Below are positions 19,458 through 27,177 of a stretch of DNA of 64,000 nucleotides, one piece after another. The stretch is from the NCBI GenBank assembly GCA_963768165.1, contig CAVYHJ010000026.1, positions 620,001 to 684,000 on the forward strand, read 5' to 3'. The stretch comes from CAVYHJ01 sp963768165 [NCBI: uncultured bacterium] (GTDB lineage: Bacteria > UBP4 > UBA4092). The position numbers and the translations under genes were made by a program. Numbering within the stretch: position 1 is the stretch's first letter; every line of letters starts with the position of its first letter. The notes beneath the pieces were generated by a model that saw nothing but the letters and a program-made list of their open reading frames with translations, was not told the DNA's origin and made no database searches.

Positions 19458-20030
19458 CTATTTTTGAGGGGTCAAACCCGGACCCAATAAGGCATTATCA
19501 ATACAGAATTCGAATTTACCTGCTATAACACCCAATACGAATTGAATCCCTGCAACTTCCATAGGAGTTCCTGAAGCTTTATCATTGTTAAATATCGTAA
19601 ATTGCTGCCATGTAGTTGAGATGTCTCCTGAAAAACCGTCGACATCTCCTCCCGCTGTGACCCATGTCCATTTAGGTCCTTGTTGAGTATAAGGTTGTGC
19701 TAAAACAGATATTTCCAGTTCATTTGAAAAACCCAACGCATAAAGACTCCAAACGGTATCCTTCCCCAAGGTAAAAGGAGGTTGTTTGCAGAAGATCTGT
19801 ACATTGTCTTCAAAGGAAGTTGTTTTATTAACATAAACATGTAAACAATTTCCAGAATATCCACCAGAACCCCATCCAAGAATAATAGTACCGCTTTTTT
19901 TCCCACTACTCCATTGTGCCGACCAACCGGTCGTACTACTGGATTGAGAAAAATCAGAGTAGTAGTAACCAAAAACCGGGCAAGAAATTAAGACTATCAA
20001 ACACGTTGTTAATAGAAGAAGTTTTTTCAT
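19458..20030 (-). CDS. Small secreted jelly-roll-like protein
   Basis: A 190-residue protein with a strong signal peptide (KKLLLLTTCLIVLISCPVFG, about residues 2-21) followed by one beta-rich domain of carbohydrate-binding type (GWSAQWSSGKKSG to FCIDNALLG). The Ser/Thr/Trp/Gly-rich composition matches the other secreted proteins of the region. It is divergent from the gene at 20205, leaving a 174-base shared promoter region. Function not recognised; a glycan-binding role is inferred only from fold type and context. Confidence 0.65.
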   Translation of the reverse strand: MKKLLLLTTCLIVLISCPVFGYYYSDFSQSSSTTGWSAQWSSGKKSGTIILGWGSGGYSGNCLHVYVNKTTSFEDNVQIFCKQPPFTLGKDTVWSLYALGFSNELEISVLAQPYTQQGPKWTWVTAGGDVDGFSGDISTTWQQFTIFNNDKASGTPMEVAGIQFVLGVIAGKFEFCIDNALLGPGLTPQK

Positions 20031-20204
20031 ATTCTATCCCCTTTCCAAAAAGTAAATCTCATCGATTTGAAAGTTTTATCATATGTTGATTTAGTATCTA
20101 TCATTTTAGGAAAAGTGTCAAGTGCAAATGGATTTGTTGACAATTTTCCTGCTTTGACCTATTCTTTTTTAGTTAGGTCGTATCTATTATATGAGGAGAA
20201 AATT

Positions 20205-20705
20205 ATGAAAAAATCCCTTTTGACAGCCATGTTCTTTTGCTTAACTGTAATCCCCCTTCTTGCCTTTACGGATGATTTTGAAAGTGGGGATGATTGGACA
20301 ACAGTTTCCGGCTCAATTAATCAGAGTGTTAACGAAAACCATACCCCCGGTGGTATGTTTAGTCTAGAAGGTTTCGCAACTTTTTCACAACCGGCAGAAG
20401 CTGTTCGTCAGGAAACTTCCGCTGCTACAACTCAACGATGGAGAGTCGAAGGATATGTTTTTACAAATGCCGCCAATAGAGTTCAATTCGGCTGGTATGA
20501 CAATAGTACAGCAGGGTTCTTACATAATGTGAATAATACCAATACATGGGTCTATGTGGCAGATACCATAAAATTTGTTGCCAATGATTTTGATGTGGAT
20601 TTTTATGTGACAGGTATTGGAACTGATGCCTATCTCGACGATGTTGCTACTTATCAAATTCCAACCTCTATTCCTGAAGAATTTTGGAAAAACCTGTCCG
20701 AATAA
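20205..20705 (+). CDS. Small secreted beta-sandwich protein with EFWKNL-type tail
   Basis: A 166-residue protein. I start at the ATG at 20205, preceded by GAGGAG, because the signal peptide (KKSLLTAMFFCLTVIPLLAF) begins there; the frame is open for 46 further codons upstream. One carbohydrate-binding-like domain follows (DDFESGDDW to DDVATYQI). The last 15 residues (IPTSIPEEFWKNLSE) resemble the C-terminus of both Kelch-like proteins (LPLSVEKKYWEILE), hinting at a shared tail signal. No known enzyme motif. Confidence 0.68.
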   Translation: MKKSLLTAMFFCLTVIPLLAFTDDFESGDDWTTVSGSINQSVNENHTPGGMFSLEGFATFSQPAEAVRQETSAATTQRWRVEGYVFTNAANRVQFGWYDNSTAGFLHNVNNTNTWVYVADTIKFVANDFDVDFYVTGIGTDAYLDDVATYQIPTSIPEEFWKNLSE

Positions 20706-20926
20706 TCAGTTTCTTATTCCAAAATTAGTAAAATTGAATCTTTTGCGATTCCGAATTTTACGATTTAATCTATGTGACATTTTAATGTGTAATATAATCT
20801 CTTCTACGTGTCTCTGTTCTATAGATGCGGATTTATGCAAAAAGGGCAATTACTAATTCTTGACAATATCCTGCTGACGAAACATGATAAACACTACAGA
20901 AAACATAATCCTAAAGGAGATGTTCC

Positions 20927-23827
20927 ATTAAAAAATTAGTTTTGTATTCCGGACTGGTGTTCGCACTTTTATCTTTCGTATTTAGTAATCTATTCGCGAA
21001 TACCGAATGGCTATCTACCTCTTCCCTCAATACCGTGCGGACCACTCCTTACACATTTGAACAAAACGGGTTTTTATATGCCGTAGGTGGAGACGTTACC
21101 GGTGCAGATTATGAATATTCACCCATTAATCCCAACGGCTCATTAAATCCATGGACTTTGCTCAACGGATTTAGTTACATGGGCTATGACGGTATGGGAA
21201 TGGTAACGGTTGATAGTACAATTTATTTTATTGGTGGTCGGCAGTTCGAGATTAATGATTATGCATATTCTGAATATGCTTATCATGCCACCATTACCCC
21301 TTCCGGACCCTTGACCTCTTTTGTGATGGAATCCAGTTTTCTTAATTTACCTCGCGCACATTTTACAACCGTCTATTGCAATGGATACATTTATGTTATA
21401 GGTGGAGTTTATTGTGATTTTGTTCTTAGCGTTTGTTTAGTTGGTTATACTGGTTCTGTCGAATATAGTCAGGTCAGCAGTAATGGAAGTTTAGGTCCGT
21501 GGAATTATACCAGTTCCATGTCATACAATGGCGGTATGATGTCTGGGGGGTGGGCGTCTGGTAGTACTATTTATGCCATGGGAAATCTAGGTACTATTGA
21601 AAAAGCCGACCAAAATCCTGATGGAACTTTAGGTAACTGGCAAGTAGCCAGCGATACAGTCCCGGATCCAGGTCCCCTGGCAATTACGCGGGATTCTTAT
21701 GTTTATGTCGTTGGTAATGGCGGGTATAATTATAAAGCCGTTTTCGATCCAACCTTAAAAACCATCGGTACTTGGGTATCGGATACCCGAGCAGTGGTCG
21801 TACCTAGATTCAATCACAGTGTTGCCGCTGTATGGCCTCAACTTTATGTTTTAGGCGGTCAGCAATCTTCCGATTCAGCCTATACCCCAATCGTTGAATA
21901 TACCAGTGATGAATATGTACTGACCCCGGTGGCTGGATTTTATGGATATCCGACAAGCGGGGTCGCGCCTCTATCCGTAAACTTTACGGACACCTCCGCC
22001 AACTCCCCCACTCATTGGAGTTGGAATTTCGGTGACGGTGGAACTTCTACCACACAAAATCCAACGCATCTCTATGCCTCTGTTGCTTCGTTAACATCCT
22101 ATACGGTTCAATTAGTTGCTTCCAATTCCTTTGGCGTGAGTTCTATCTCTCAAACCAATTATATCTATGTAATAGATTCTGCCGACGGTCAAAATCCACT
22201 ATTGGCGAATGTCCCGAGTCTAAAACTATTTATCGGTCAATCACTCAATAATGCTATCAATCTGGAAGATTACAATTCAGGTGGAAAAGTAAGTAGTTAT
22301 TCGATTCCTGTTGATTTCCTGGGATTAGGTACTCTCAGTGGCAGTACTGTTAACCAAAACATGTATTCTGCCGCGACAGCCGATTCCGATGTCTATCAAA
22401 TTAATGGATTATTATCCTCCAGTTCCTCCGGCAATAAGGTGAAATATTCCACTTATAAAATTTACAAATTACCCAAGGTTGGATTAACTTCCGGTTCCTC
22501 CTGGGACGTCAAGGTAGCCAATTACACGTACAATGCTTCCGGACCGGTAATTCCTCCCTCCTTTGGAAATGCCGGGGCTATTATTGTTAGTGACACGACC
22601 AAAATTACCGCCACTTGGGCCGGGAATACTATTGTTCATATAACTTCCCTACAAGCCTTTACGGGTGCTGAGAGTGTGGATATTATTGCGAGTACTGTAT
22701 CCGTTCCTCCTTTCGATGATTTGGACAGGGAAAGAATTTGGGTATACAGCAATCTCCTCTCCAATGGAACTTTTGTTGCCGCTGCGGATACTGTTGTCTG
22801 GTCACCTTTGGAAACGGCACCCGGACGTAATAATATGGCCACTCAAAAATGGATCAGTAGTTATACTGACTCCGCAGGGACTCAAGCAAATGGGGTCTGG
22901 CAATTCACCTTTACGAACGCTTCTTCAGGTATCAAATCAACACCCAAAGTCTCCAATTGGATTCCTATGTTGAGTAATCAATGGTATACCATCCGCATGC
23001 GCGTGGTCGCCGATCAACCCAATTTTCATCAATCTCTCTTATTTGGGTACAACAATTACGTTGGCACAGGGCTGCAAACTGATATTGCAGCCAATATTTG
23101 GTTTGGCATACCCACCGTCTGGTCATGGCAGGAAACTCCCCTGCTCGTTCACGGAATCAGTACCGCTGGTTATCCGCAATTCCAGTTTAAAGCTGGCTCG
23201 GAGGGTAATGTCTATGTAGACGAAATCCAAGTCATTAATGCCGCACCTACGTTAGTGGATTCCGGTCGTTATCGCACCCGCATAAATTATCCTTACGGAG
23301 GTTTCAATACGGCGTCAGACACAACCGGTTGGGGAGAACAAATTTATCCCGGCGCGGGTTCTGTTCCGGGAATCTCAGTATCCAACGGACAATTGATACT
23401 TAATTTCTCCAATACCACATCGGGTCTGGGTCAGCAGGGAATTAAATGGACAGCCAATAATGGTTTGACGAATCAAGGTGCGTCGACCTATAGCGTAACT
23501 TCCGGTCGGCAGGTGGGGGTTCGAGCAACCTTGGCCATAGAGACCGGTGATTTCAACAGTCTCGGAATTATCCTTGTTGCGGCATTCGGTGTCCAAACCG
23601 CCGGTCAACAAGATATCAGTACACCTCCCAGCAACCTCTTGGCGGCCGCAGGTGTCGGTGTCCTCGTTGACGGAACCTATCGTACCGTCGCCTATTCCGT
23701 CAATCCCTACTATCAATTCCAATTCGGTGTTCGCAGTGATTTACCGGGTACCTTGACAGTCTCTACCGTTGACCTTGATACTGACCAAGACGACCCAAAT
23801 TATGGTGACCCCACCCTCTTTCCATAA
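20927..23827 (+). CDS. Large secreted Kelch-like/PKD multidomain protein, probable ATT start
   Basis: A 966-residue protein: signal peptide, Kelch-like propeller (about 30-330), PKD domain (about 345-430, with WSWNFGDGG) and C-terminal beta-sandwich regions. The obvious signal peptide KKLVLYSGLVFALLSFVFS begins directly after an ATT codon at 20927, which lies 7 bases downstream of AAGGAG (20914-20919). No ATG or GTG lies at that spot. The next possible start, a TTG at 20942, would lose the two basic residues and sits 22 bases from the ribosome site. PKD and Kelch modules suggest an extracellular adhesin or glycan-binding protein. It is the largest secreted protein of the region. Confidence 0.75.
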   Translation: MKKLVLYSGLVFALLSFVFSNLFANTEWLSTSSLNTVRTTPYTFEQNGFLYAVGGDVTGADYEYSPINPNGSLNPWTLLNGFSYMGYDGMGMVTVDSTIYFIGGRQFEINDYAYSEYAYHATITPSGPLTSFVMESSFLNLPRAHFTTVYCNGYIYVIGGVYCDFVLSVCLVGYTGSVEYSQVSSNGSLGPWNYTSSMSYNGGMMSGGWASGSTIYAMGNLGTIEKADQNPDGTLGNWQVASDTVPDPGPLAITRDSYVYVVGNGGYNYKAVFDPTLKTIGTWVSDTRAVVVPRFNHSVAAVWPQLYVLGGQQSSDSAYTPIVEYTSDEYVLTPVAGFYGYPTSGVAPLSVNFTDTSANSPTHWSWNFGDGGTSTTQNPTHLYASVASLTSYTVQLVASNSFGVSSISQTNYIYVIDSADGQNPLLANVPSLKLFIGQSLNNAINLEDYNSGGKVSSYSIPVDFLGLGTLSGSTVNQNMYSAATADSDVYQINGLLSSSSSGNKVKYSTYKIYKLPKVGLTSGSSWDVKVANYTYNASGPVIPPSFGNAGAIIVSDTTKITATWAGNTIVHITSLQAFTGAESVDIIASTVSVPPFDDLDRERIWVYSNLLSNGTFVAAADTVVWSPLETAPGRNNMATQKWISSYTDSAGTQANGVWQFTFTNASSGIKSTPKVSNWIPMLSNQWYTIRMRVVADQPNFHQSLLFGYNNYVGTGLQTDIAANIWFGIPTVWSWQETPLLVHGISTAGYPQFQFKAGSEGNVYVDEIQVINAAPTLVDSGRYRTRINYPYGGFNTASDTTGWGEQIYPGAGSVPGISVSNGQLILNFSNTTSGLGQQGIKWTANNGLTNQGASTYSVTSGRQVGVRATLAIETGDFNSLGIILVAAFGVQTAGQQDISTPPSNLLAAAGVGVLVDGTYRTVAYSVNPYYQFQFGVRSDLPGTLTVSTVDLDTDQDDPNYGDPTLFP

Positions 23828-23933
23828 CAAATAATTTCAATCAAGTCTCAAGTTAACTTACACATTTCCCCTCCTATGACAGCTATAGTATTATATTCTT
23901 ATGTTTCTGTTTACAATAGTGGTTTGGGTATAA

Positions 23934-23997
23934 GCATAAATCACCTTTAATCTCCGTCTAAAAAGCAGACTCCGATAGGAGAACAGGTGATTTATGC
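23934..23997. repeat. Nested inverted repeat (64 nt)
   Basis: Outer 13-bp arms (23934-23946 with 23985-23997), then TCTCC (23951-23955) with GGAGA (23978-23982), then GTCT (23956-23959) with AGAC (23967-23970) around a 7-base loop. All pairs are perfect. No T-run follows. It could be a structured RNA, a protein-binding palindrome or a REP-like element. Confidence 0.7.
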
Positions 23998-24199
23998 CCA
24001 TTTCTTGATACGAAGACTCCTTGAACGCAAAAAGCCCAAAGTTAAGATGACAGCCTAAAAACCCTGAAAAAAAATCCCCCCTTCCTAAATGCCCTGAAAA
24101 AGACCTGAAAGAGATTAAAAGGAGAAGTGAAAAAGTGACGGAGTAAATACGGCCTTGGTACGGAGACAGTGTGTAGCTGAATTTACAGTTTTAAAAGAT

Positions 24200-24439
24200 G
24201 CATCGGGAACTTTTGCTCCACCTATTCCCGATGCCACCTTATTAACTTAGACTGTTGTCTAAGCGGAATTCCTTTTTTCAATTCCGCTCCTTGGTATGAA
24301 CGAGACCCGTCTCGTTCATTACAAGGCCAATATGACCTGTCTGCCATTTCATGGAGATGATATAAATATTTACCATTTGGTAAAAGGTTGTTATCTCCAA
24401 CAATATCAATCATTTTAGAATTCTTCGCCAATTGGCGAA
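24200..24439. other. Cluster of at least six consecutive hairpins
   Basis: Perfect stems in series: 24200-24209/24225-24234 (10 bp); 24246-24252/24257-24263 (7 bp); 24262-24270/24280-24288 (9 bp); 24289-24293/24322-24326 enclosing 24296-24306/24309-24319 (5 + 11 bp); 24352-24358/24393-24399 enclosing 24369-24375/24378-24384 (7 + 7 bp); and a 16-bp perfect palindrome 24424-24439. I do not recognise the element. It might be a structured RNA or a relic of hairpin-ended mobile DNA. Confidence 0.6.
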
Positions 24440-24617
24440 ATATTATTTTGAAGGATGTAAAAAGGGATAGGAGCGACCCTATGAGTCATCCGGGGAGTGT
24501 CTCCTTCATTGTCATTCATTTTCCCTAATCGTCATTCCTGCGAAGCCTGTCCCTGTGTGTTTCCACTGTGTCAGGAATGGGGTTCTTTCCTTTCCCGACG
24601 CCCCCCATACCAAAATT

Positions 24618-24626
24618 TGTTATAAT
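24618..24626 (+). promoter_or_regulatory. Extended -10 promoter of the helicase gene
   Basis: TGT-TATAAT at 24618-24626, with the ATG 12 bases downstream at 24639 and no Shine-Dalgarno, so a very short leader is predicted. No convincing -35 is visible. Confidence 0.45.
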
Positions 24627-24638
24627 CACAGAAATAAT

Positions 24639-27020
24639 ATGCTTTCGACTTTATTGCAAAATAGTAACTCCTGGTCACAACTCGAATCCCTTATTGCCAA
24701 CCTCCCCACCGAACAACAACGCGGTGAAGCCTTTGAACAATTCTGTCACGCCTTCTTTCGTCTCGACCCCGTCTTCCAATTCCAACAAGTCTATCGCCAC
24801 AAAGAAATCCCCTTGTCTCTCTTAAAACAACTCGGCTATCCCGGTATCCAAGACATCGGCATTGACGGCTTGGCAATCACCCACGACAACAAACTCACTG
24901 CCTATCAATGTAAATTCCGCAGTGACCGCAACCATACTCCCAGCCTTCGTGAACTCTCCACCTTCTTCACCATGTCCGATAAAGCCGATTGGCGCATCAC
25001 CATCACTAATACCAATAATCTCCCCGCCTCCATCAATGAGCGGACCCGCCATAACCGTATTCTCTCTGACCGCTTGGATCAATTGGACCAAGATTTCTTT
25101 GACCGACTTCGCATTTATCTCTCGGGTAGGAGGGGATTCATCCCCGAACGTCAACCCAAGACTATCCGATCGCATCAACAAGATGTAATTAACCAAGCCC
25201 TAAAACATTTCCAGGAAAACTCCCGTGGTCAATTAATCCTTCCCTGTGGCACCGGAAAAACCTTAGCCGCCTTATGGATTGCCGAAAGACTTGGCGGGGT
25301 ACGCATCCTCGTCATGGTTCCCAGTCTGGCGCTCTTGTCTCAAACCCTGCGCGAATGGGCAAACAATACCGCCTTCAAACCTTTTCGTTATCTCTGCTTA
25401 TGCAGTGACACCACCGTGGACTTGGGCAATGACTCCCCCATCGAACACCTTTACGAAATGGATATTCCCGTCACGACGGATGTAAAAGTAGTCTCAAAAT
25501 TTTTACTTTGTCATTGCGAGGAGCGCAGCGACGAAGCAATCTCGTGTTCAGTTCTTTTCTCCACCTATCAATCCAGTAAAGTCCTGTCGGAAGCCACCCT
25601 CCAAACAAAAACCACTTTCGATACCGCCATCTTTGATGAAGCCCATCGCACTACCGGGACCAAAGTAGGGGTATGGAGTTTGGCGCTGGATGATAAAAAC
25701 ATCCCCATTAAACGCCGTATCTTCATGACCGCTACGCCCCGTATCTACGCTCCTCATATCACTGCCAAAGCCAAAGAGAACGATGTCCTCATTTGCAGTA
25801 TGGACGACCCCGCTGTCTATGGCACACCATTTTACGAAATGACCTTTGGCAAAGCTATTGAGAAAGATTTAATCACCGATTATAAAGTTGTCATCATCTG
25901 CGTCACCGATAAAGAAGTCCAAAAACTAATTGAACAACAAGGTCGGGTCATTATGCACGATGACACCGAATGGGACGCCAAAGCTTTGGCAAAACGTGTC
26001 GCTCTCGTAAAAGGCATCAACGAATATAAACTAAAAAAAATATTTACCTTTCATGGCAGAGTCGCAGGAGCCAAATCCTTCACCTCCACCGACTCCTCCT
26101 ACGGTCTCAATAAAATCTTTGACCTACTCAATTCGTCATTGCGAGGGAGCGCAGCGACCGAAGCAATCTCGCCCCCTTTGTCATTGCGAAGGAGCGCAGC
26201 GACTGAAGCAATCTCGCCCCCTTTGTCATTGCGAGGAAGTGCTCTTTACGACGAAGCAATCTCGCTTTTAAATCCCCAATACTTCCACGTCAACGGCACC
26301 ATGTCCTCCGGTATCCGCAACAGCCTTCTCAAAGAATTCAAAGACTCCCCCATCGGAATCATCAGCAATGCCCGTTGTCTCACGGAAGGTGTGGATATTC
26401 CCGCCGTAGATTGTGTCGCCTTCATTGACCCCAAACGCAGTCTCATTGATATCGTTCAAGCTACAGGACGTGCCTTGCGTAAAGCTGATTGGAAAGAAAA
26501 AGGTTATATCTTTATACCAGTAATCATAGACGAAAACACCGACCCGGAAGAAATGATTCAATCCTCTGACTTCAAAACCGTCTGGCAAGTCCTCCAAGCC
26601 ATGACCGACCAAGACCAGCGTCTCCAAGACCTTATCTCCCATCTCCGTACCCTGCAAGGGAAAGGAGAAGAAAATACCTCCGCTTGGAAAACCGCTATGC
26701 AGGAATATCAAGAAAAAATTACCTTCTTCAACCTCCCCACCCAAATCTCACAATCCCAATTTACTGAAAAACTTTATACTAAAACTATCGAAATAACCTC
26801 CCAATCTTGGGACTTCTGGTTTGGATTAACAATAAAGTACAAGAGAATATTTGGATCAGCTAATGTGCCGAATAGGTATAAAACTCCAGAAGGCTATCTA
26901 CTTGGAAATTGGCAAGGCAATTTAAGAAAGAATTATAAGAAAAATAAAATAGAAACAGACAAAATTCGTAGACTTGAGGAAATTGGGTTTATATGGAATC
27001 CTTTTCAGCAAGATATTTGA
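24639..27020 (+). CDS. Nuclease-helicase with HA domain, 5' part of a broken gene
   Basis: 793 residues. An N-terminal restriction-endonuclease-like domain (about 25-160) has an Asp76...Gln90-x-Lys92 core (GIDGLAI, YQCKF). A superfamily 2 helicase core follows, with Walker A CGTGKT (Lys207), DEAH (333-336) and the arginine-finger motif QATGRALR (about 605-612). The end is one helicase-associated (HA, PF03457-like) repeat. Two in-frame palindromic insertions interrupt the core: CHCEERSDEAIS at about 291-302 and three 15-residue repeats at about 499-542. The frame ends at 27020, where the HA array should continue; a decayed repeat and seven more repeats follow. Such helicases occur in mobile, possibly defensive loci. 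Whether this product still works is uncertain. Confidence 0.82.
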   Translation: MLSTLLQNSNSWSQLESLIANLPTEQQRGEAFEQFCHAFFRLDPVFQFQQVYRHKEIPLSLLKQLGYPGIQDIGIDGLAITHDNKLTAYQCKFRSDRNHTPSLRELSTFFTMSDKADWRITITNTNNLPASINERTRHNRILSDRLDQLDQDFFDRLRIYLSGRRGFIPERQPKTIRSHQQDVINQALKHFQENSRGQLILPCGTGKTLAALWIAERLGGVRILVMVPSLALLSQTLREWANNTAFKPFRYLCLCSDTTVDLGNDSPIEHLYEMDIPVTTDVKVVSKFLLCHCEERSDEAISCSVLFSTYQSSKVLSEATLQTKTTFDTAIFDEAHRTTGTKVGVWSLALDDKNIPIKRRIFMTATPRIYAPHITAKAKENDVLICSMDDPAVYGTPFYEMTFGKAIEKDLITDYKVVIICVTDKEVQKLIEQQGRVIMHDDTEWDAKALAKRVALVKGINEYKLKKIFTFHGRVAGAKSFTSTDSSYGLNKIFDLLNSSLRGSAATEAISPPLSLRRSAATEAISPPLSLRGSALYDEAISLLNPQYFHVNGTMSSGIRNSLLKEFKDSPIGIISNARCLTEGVDIPAVDCVAFIDPKRSLIDIVQATGRALRKADWKEKGYIFIPVIIDENTDPEEMIQSSDFKTVWQVLQAMTDQDQRLQDLISHLRTLQGKGEENTSAWKTAMQEYQEKITFFNLPTQISQSQFTEKLYTKTIEITSQSWDFWFGLTIKYKRIFGSANVPNRYKTPEGYLLGNWQGNLRKNYKKNKIETDKIRRLEEIGFIWNPFQQDI
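25510..25544 (+). repeat. Palindromic GTCATTGCGAG element inside the helicase gene
   Basis: A 35-base copy of the dispersed palindrome, from GTCATTGCGAG to GCAATCTCG. It is translated in frame as CHCEERSDEAIS. Other copies are at 26135, 30799, 33243, 61554 and 61615. Confidence 0.9.
26135..26264 (+). repeat. Three tandem palindromic elements inside the helicase gene
   Basis: Copies at 26135-26171, 26180-26216 and 26225-26264, with an exact 45-base period and so 15 codons each. All are translated in frame (SLRGSAATEAIS and variants). The spacer is CCCCCTTT in the first two. The third copy is diverged in its centre (GTGCTCTTTACGACG). Confidence 0.9.
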
Positions 27021-27177
27021 AAATGGATATCAAGAAACATTAATTTATAAAGAAAAAAATGGTAATGCAAATGCTCCTAAAGATATAAAACAACCGGTGG
27101 GTATGCTCTAGGAATATGGCAAAACATCAAAGAGAAAATTATAGAAAAAATAAATTAGAATCTGTAAGAATAAAGAC
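27005..27177 (+). pseudogene. Decayed HA repeat with several frameshifts
   Basis: Reading across frames recovers one complete HA repeat: IFENGYQETLIYKEKNGNANAP, then GGYALGIWQN, QRENYRKNKLESVRI and RLNKIGFVWDPF. Each piece is in a different frame or separated by single-base changes near 27005, 27085, 27127 and 27173. Four separate lesions in one repeat point to genuine decay rather than one sequencing error. Confidence 0.75.

Larger units (their letters stand above)
23828..24638. other. Long non-coding, hairpin-rich region
   Basis: About 810 bases without a supported gene. It holds a nested stem (23934-23997), a GTGACGGAGTAAATACGG-type scrap near 24133-24165 related to repeats at 7313, a run of consecutive hairpins (24200-24439), a CATTCCTGCGAAG-type palindromic scrap with ATTCCTG/CAGGAAT arms (about 24534-24581) and the promoter of the helicase gene. 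Confidence 0.7.

Noticed and set aside
24222-24431. 69-codon minus-strand reading frame
   Set aside because: It lies exactly over the hairpin cluster; the openness is explained by the palindromes, and no ribosome site or protein-like pattern is seen.
24200-24439. Integron attC-type cassette sites
   Set aside because: No integrase gene and no cassette structure is nearby; the stems are of unlike length and sequence.
26268-26744. 158-codon minus-strand frame inside the helicase gene
   Set aside because: It is antisense to a clearly conserved helicase domain, with motif VI in the plus frame; a shadow of the true gene.
27015-27021. TGA at the helicase end read as selenocysteine
   Set aside because: There is no SECIS-like hairpin after it, and several more frameshifts follow in the same repeat, so it is decay rather than recoding.
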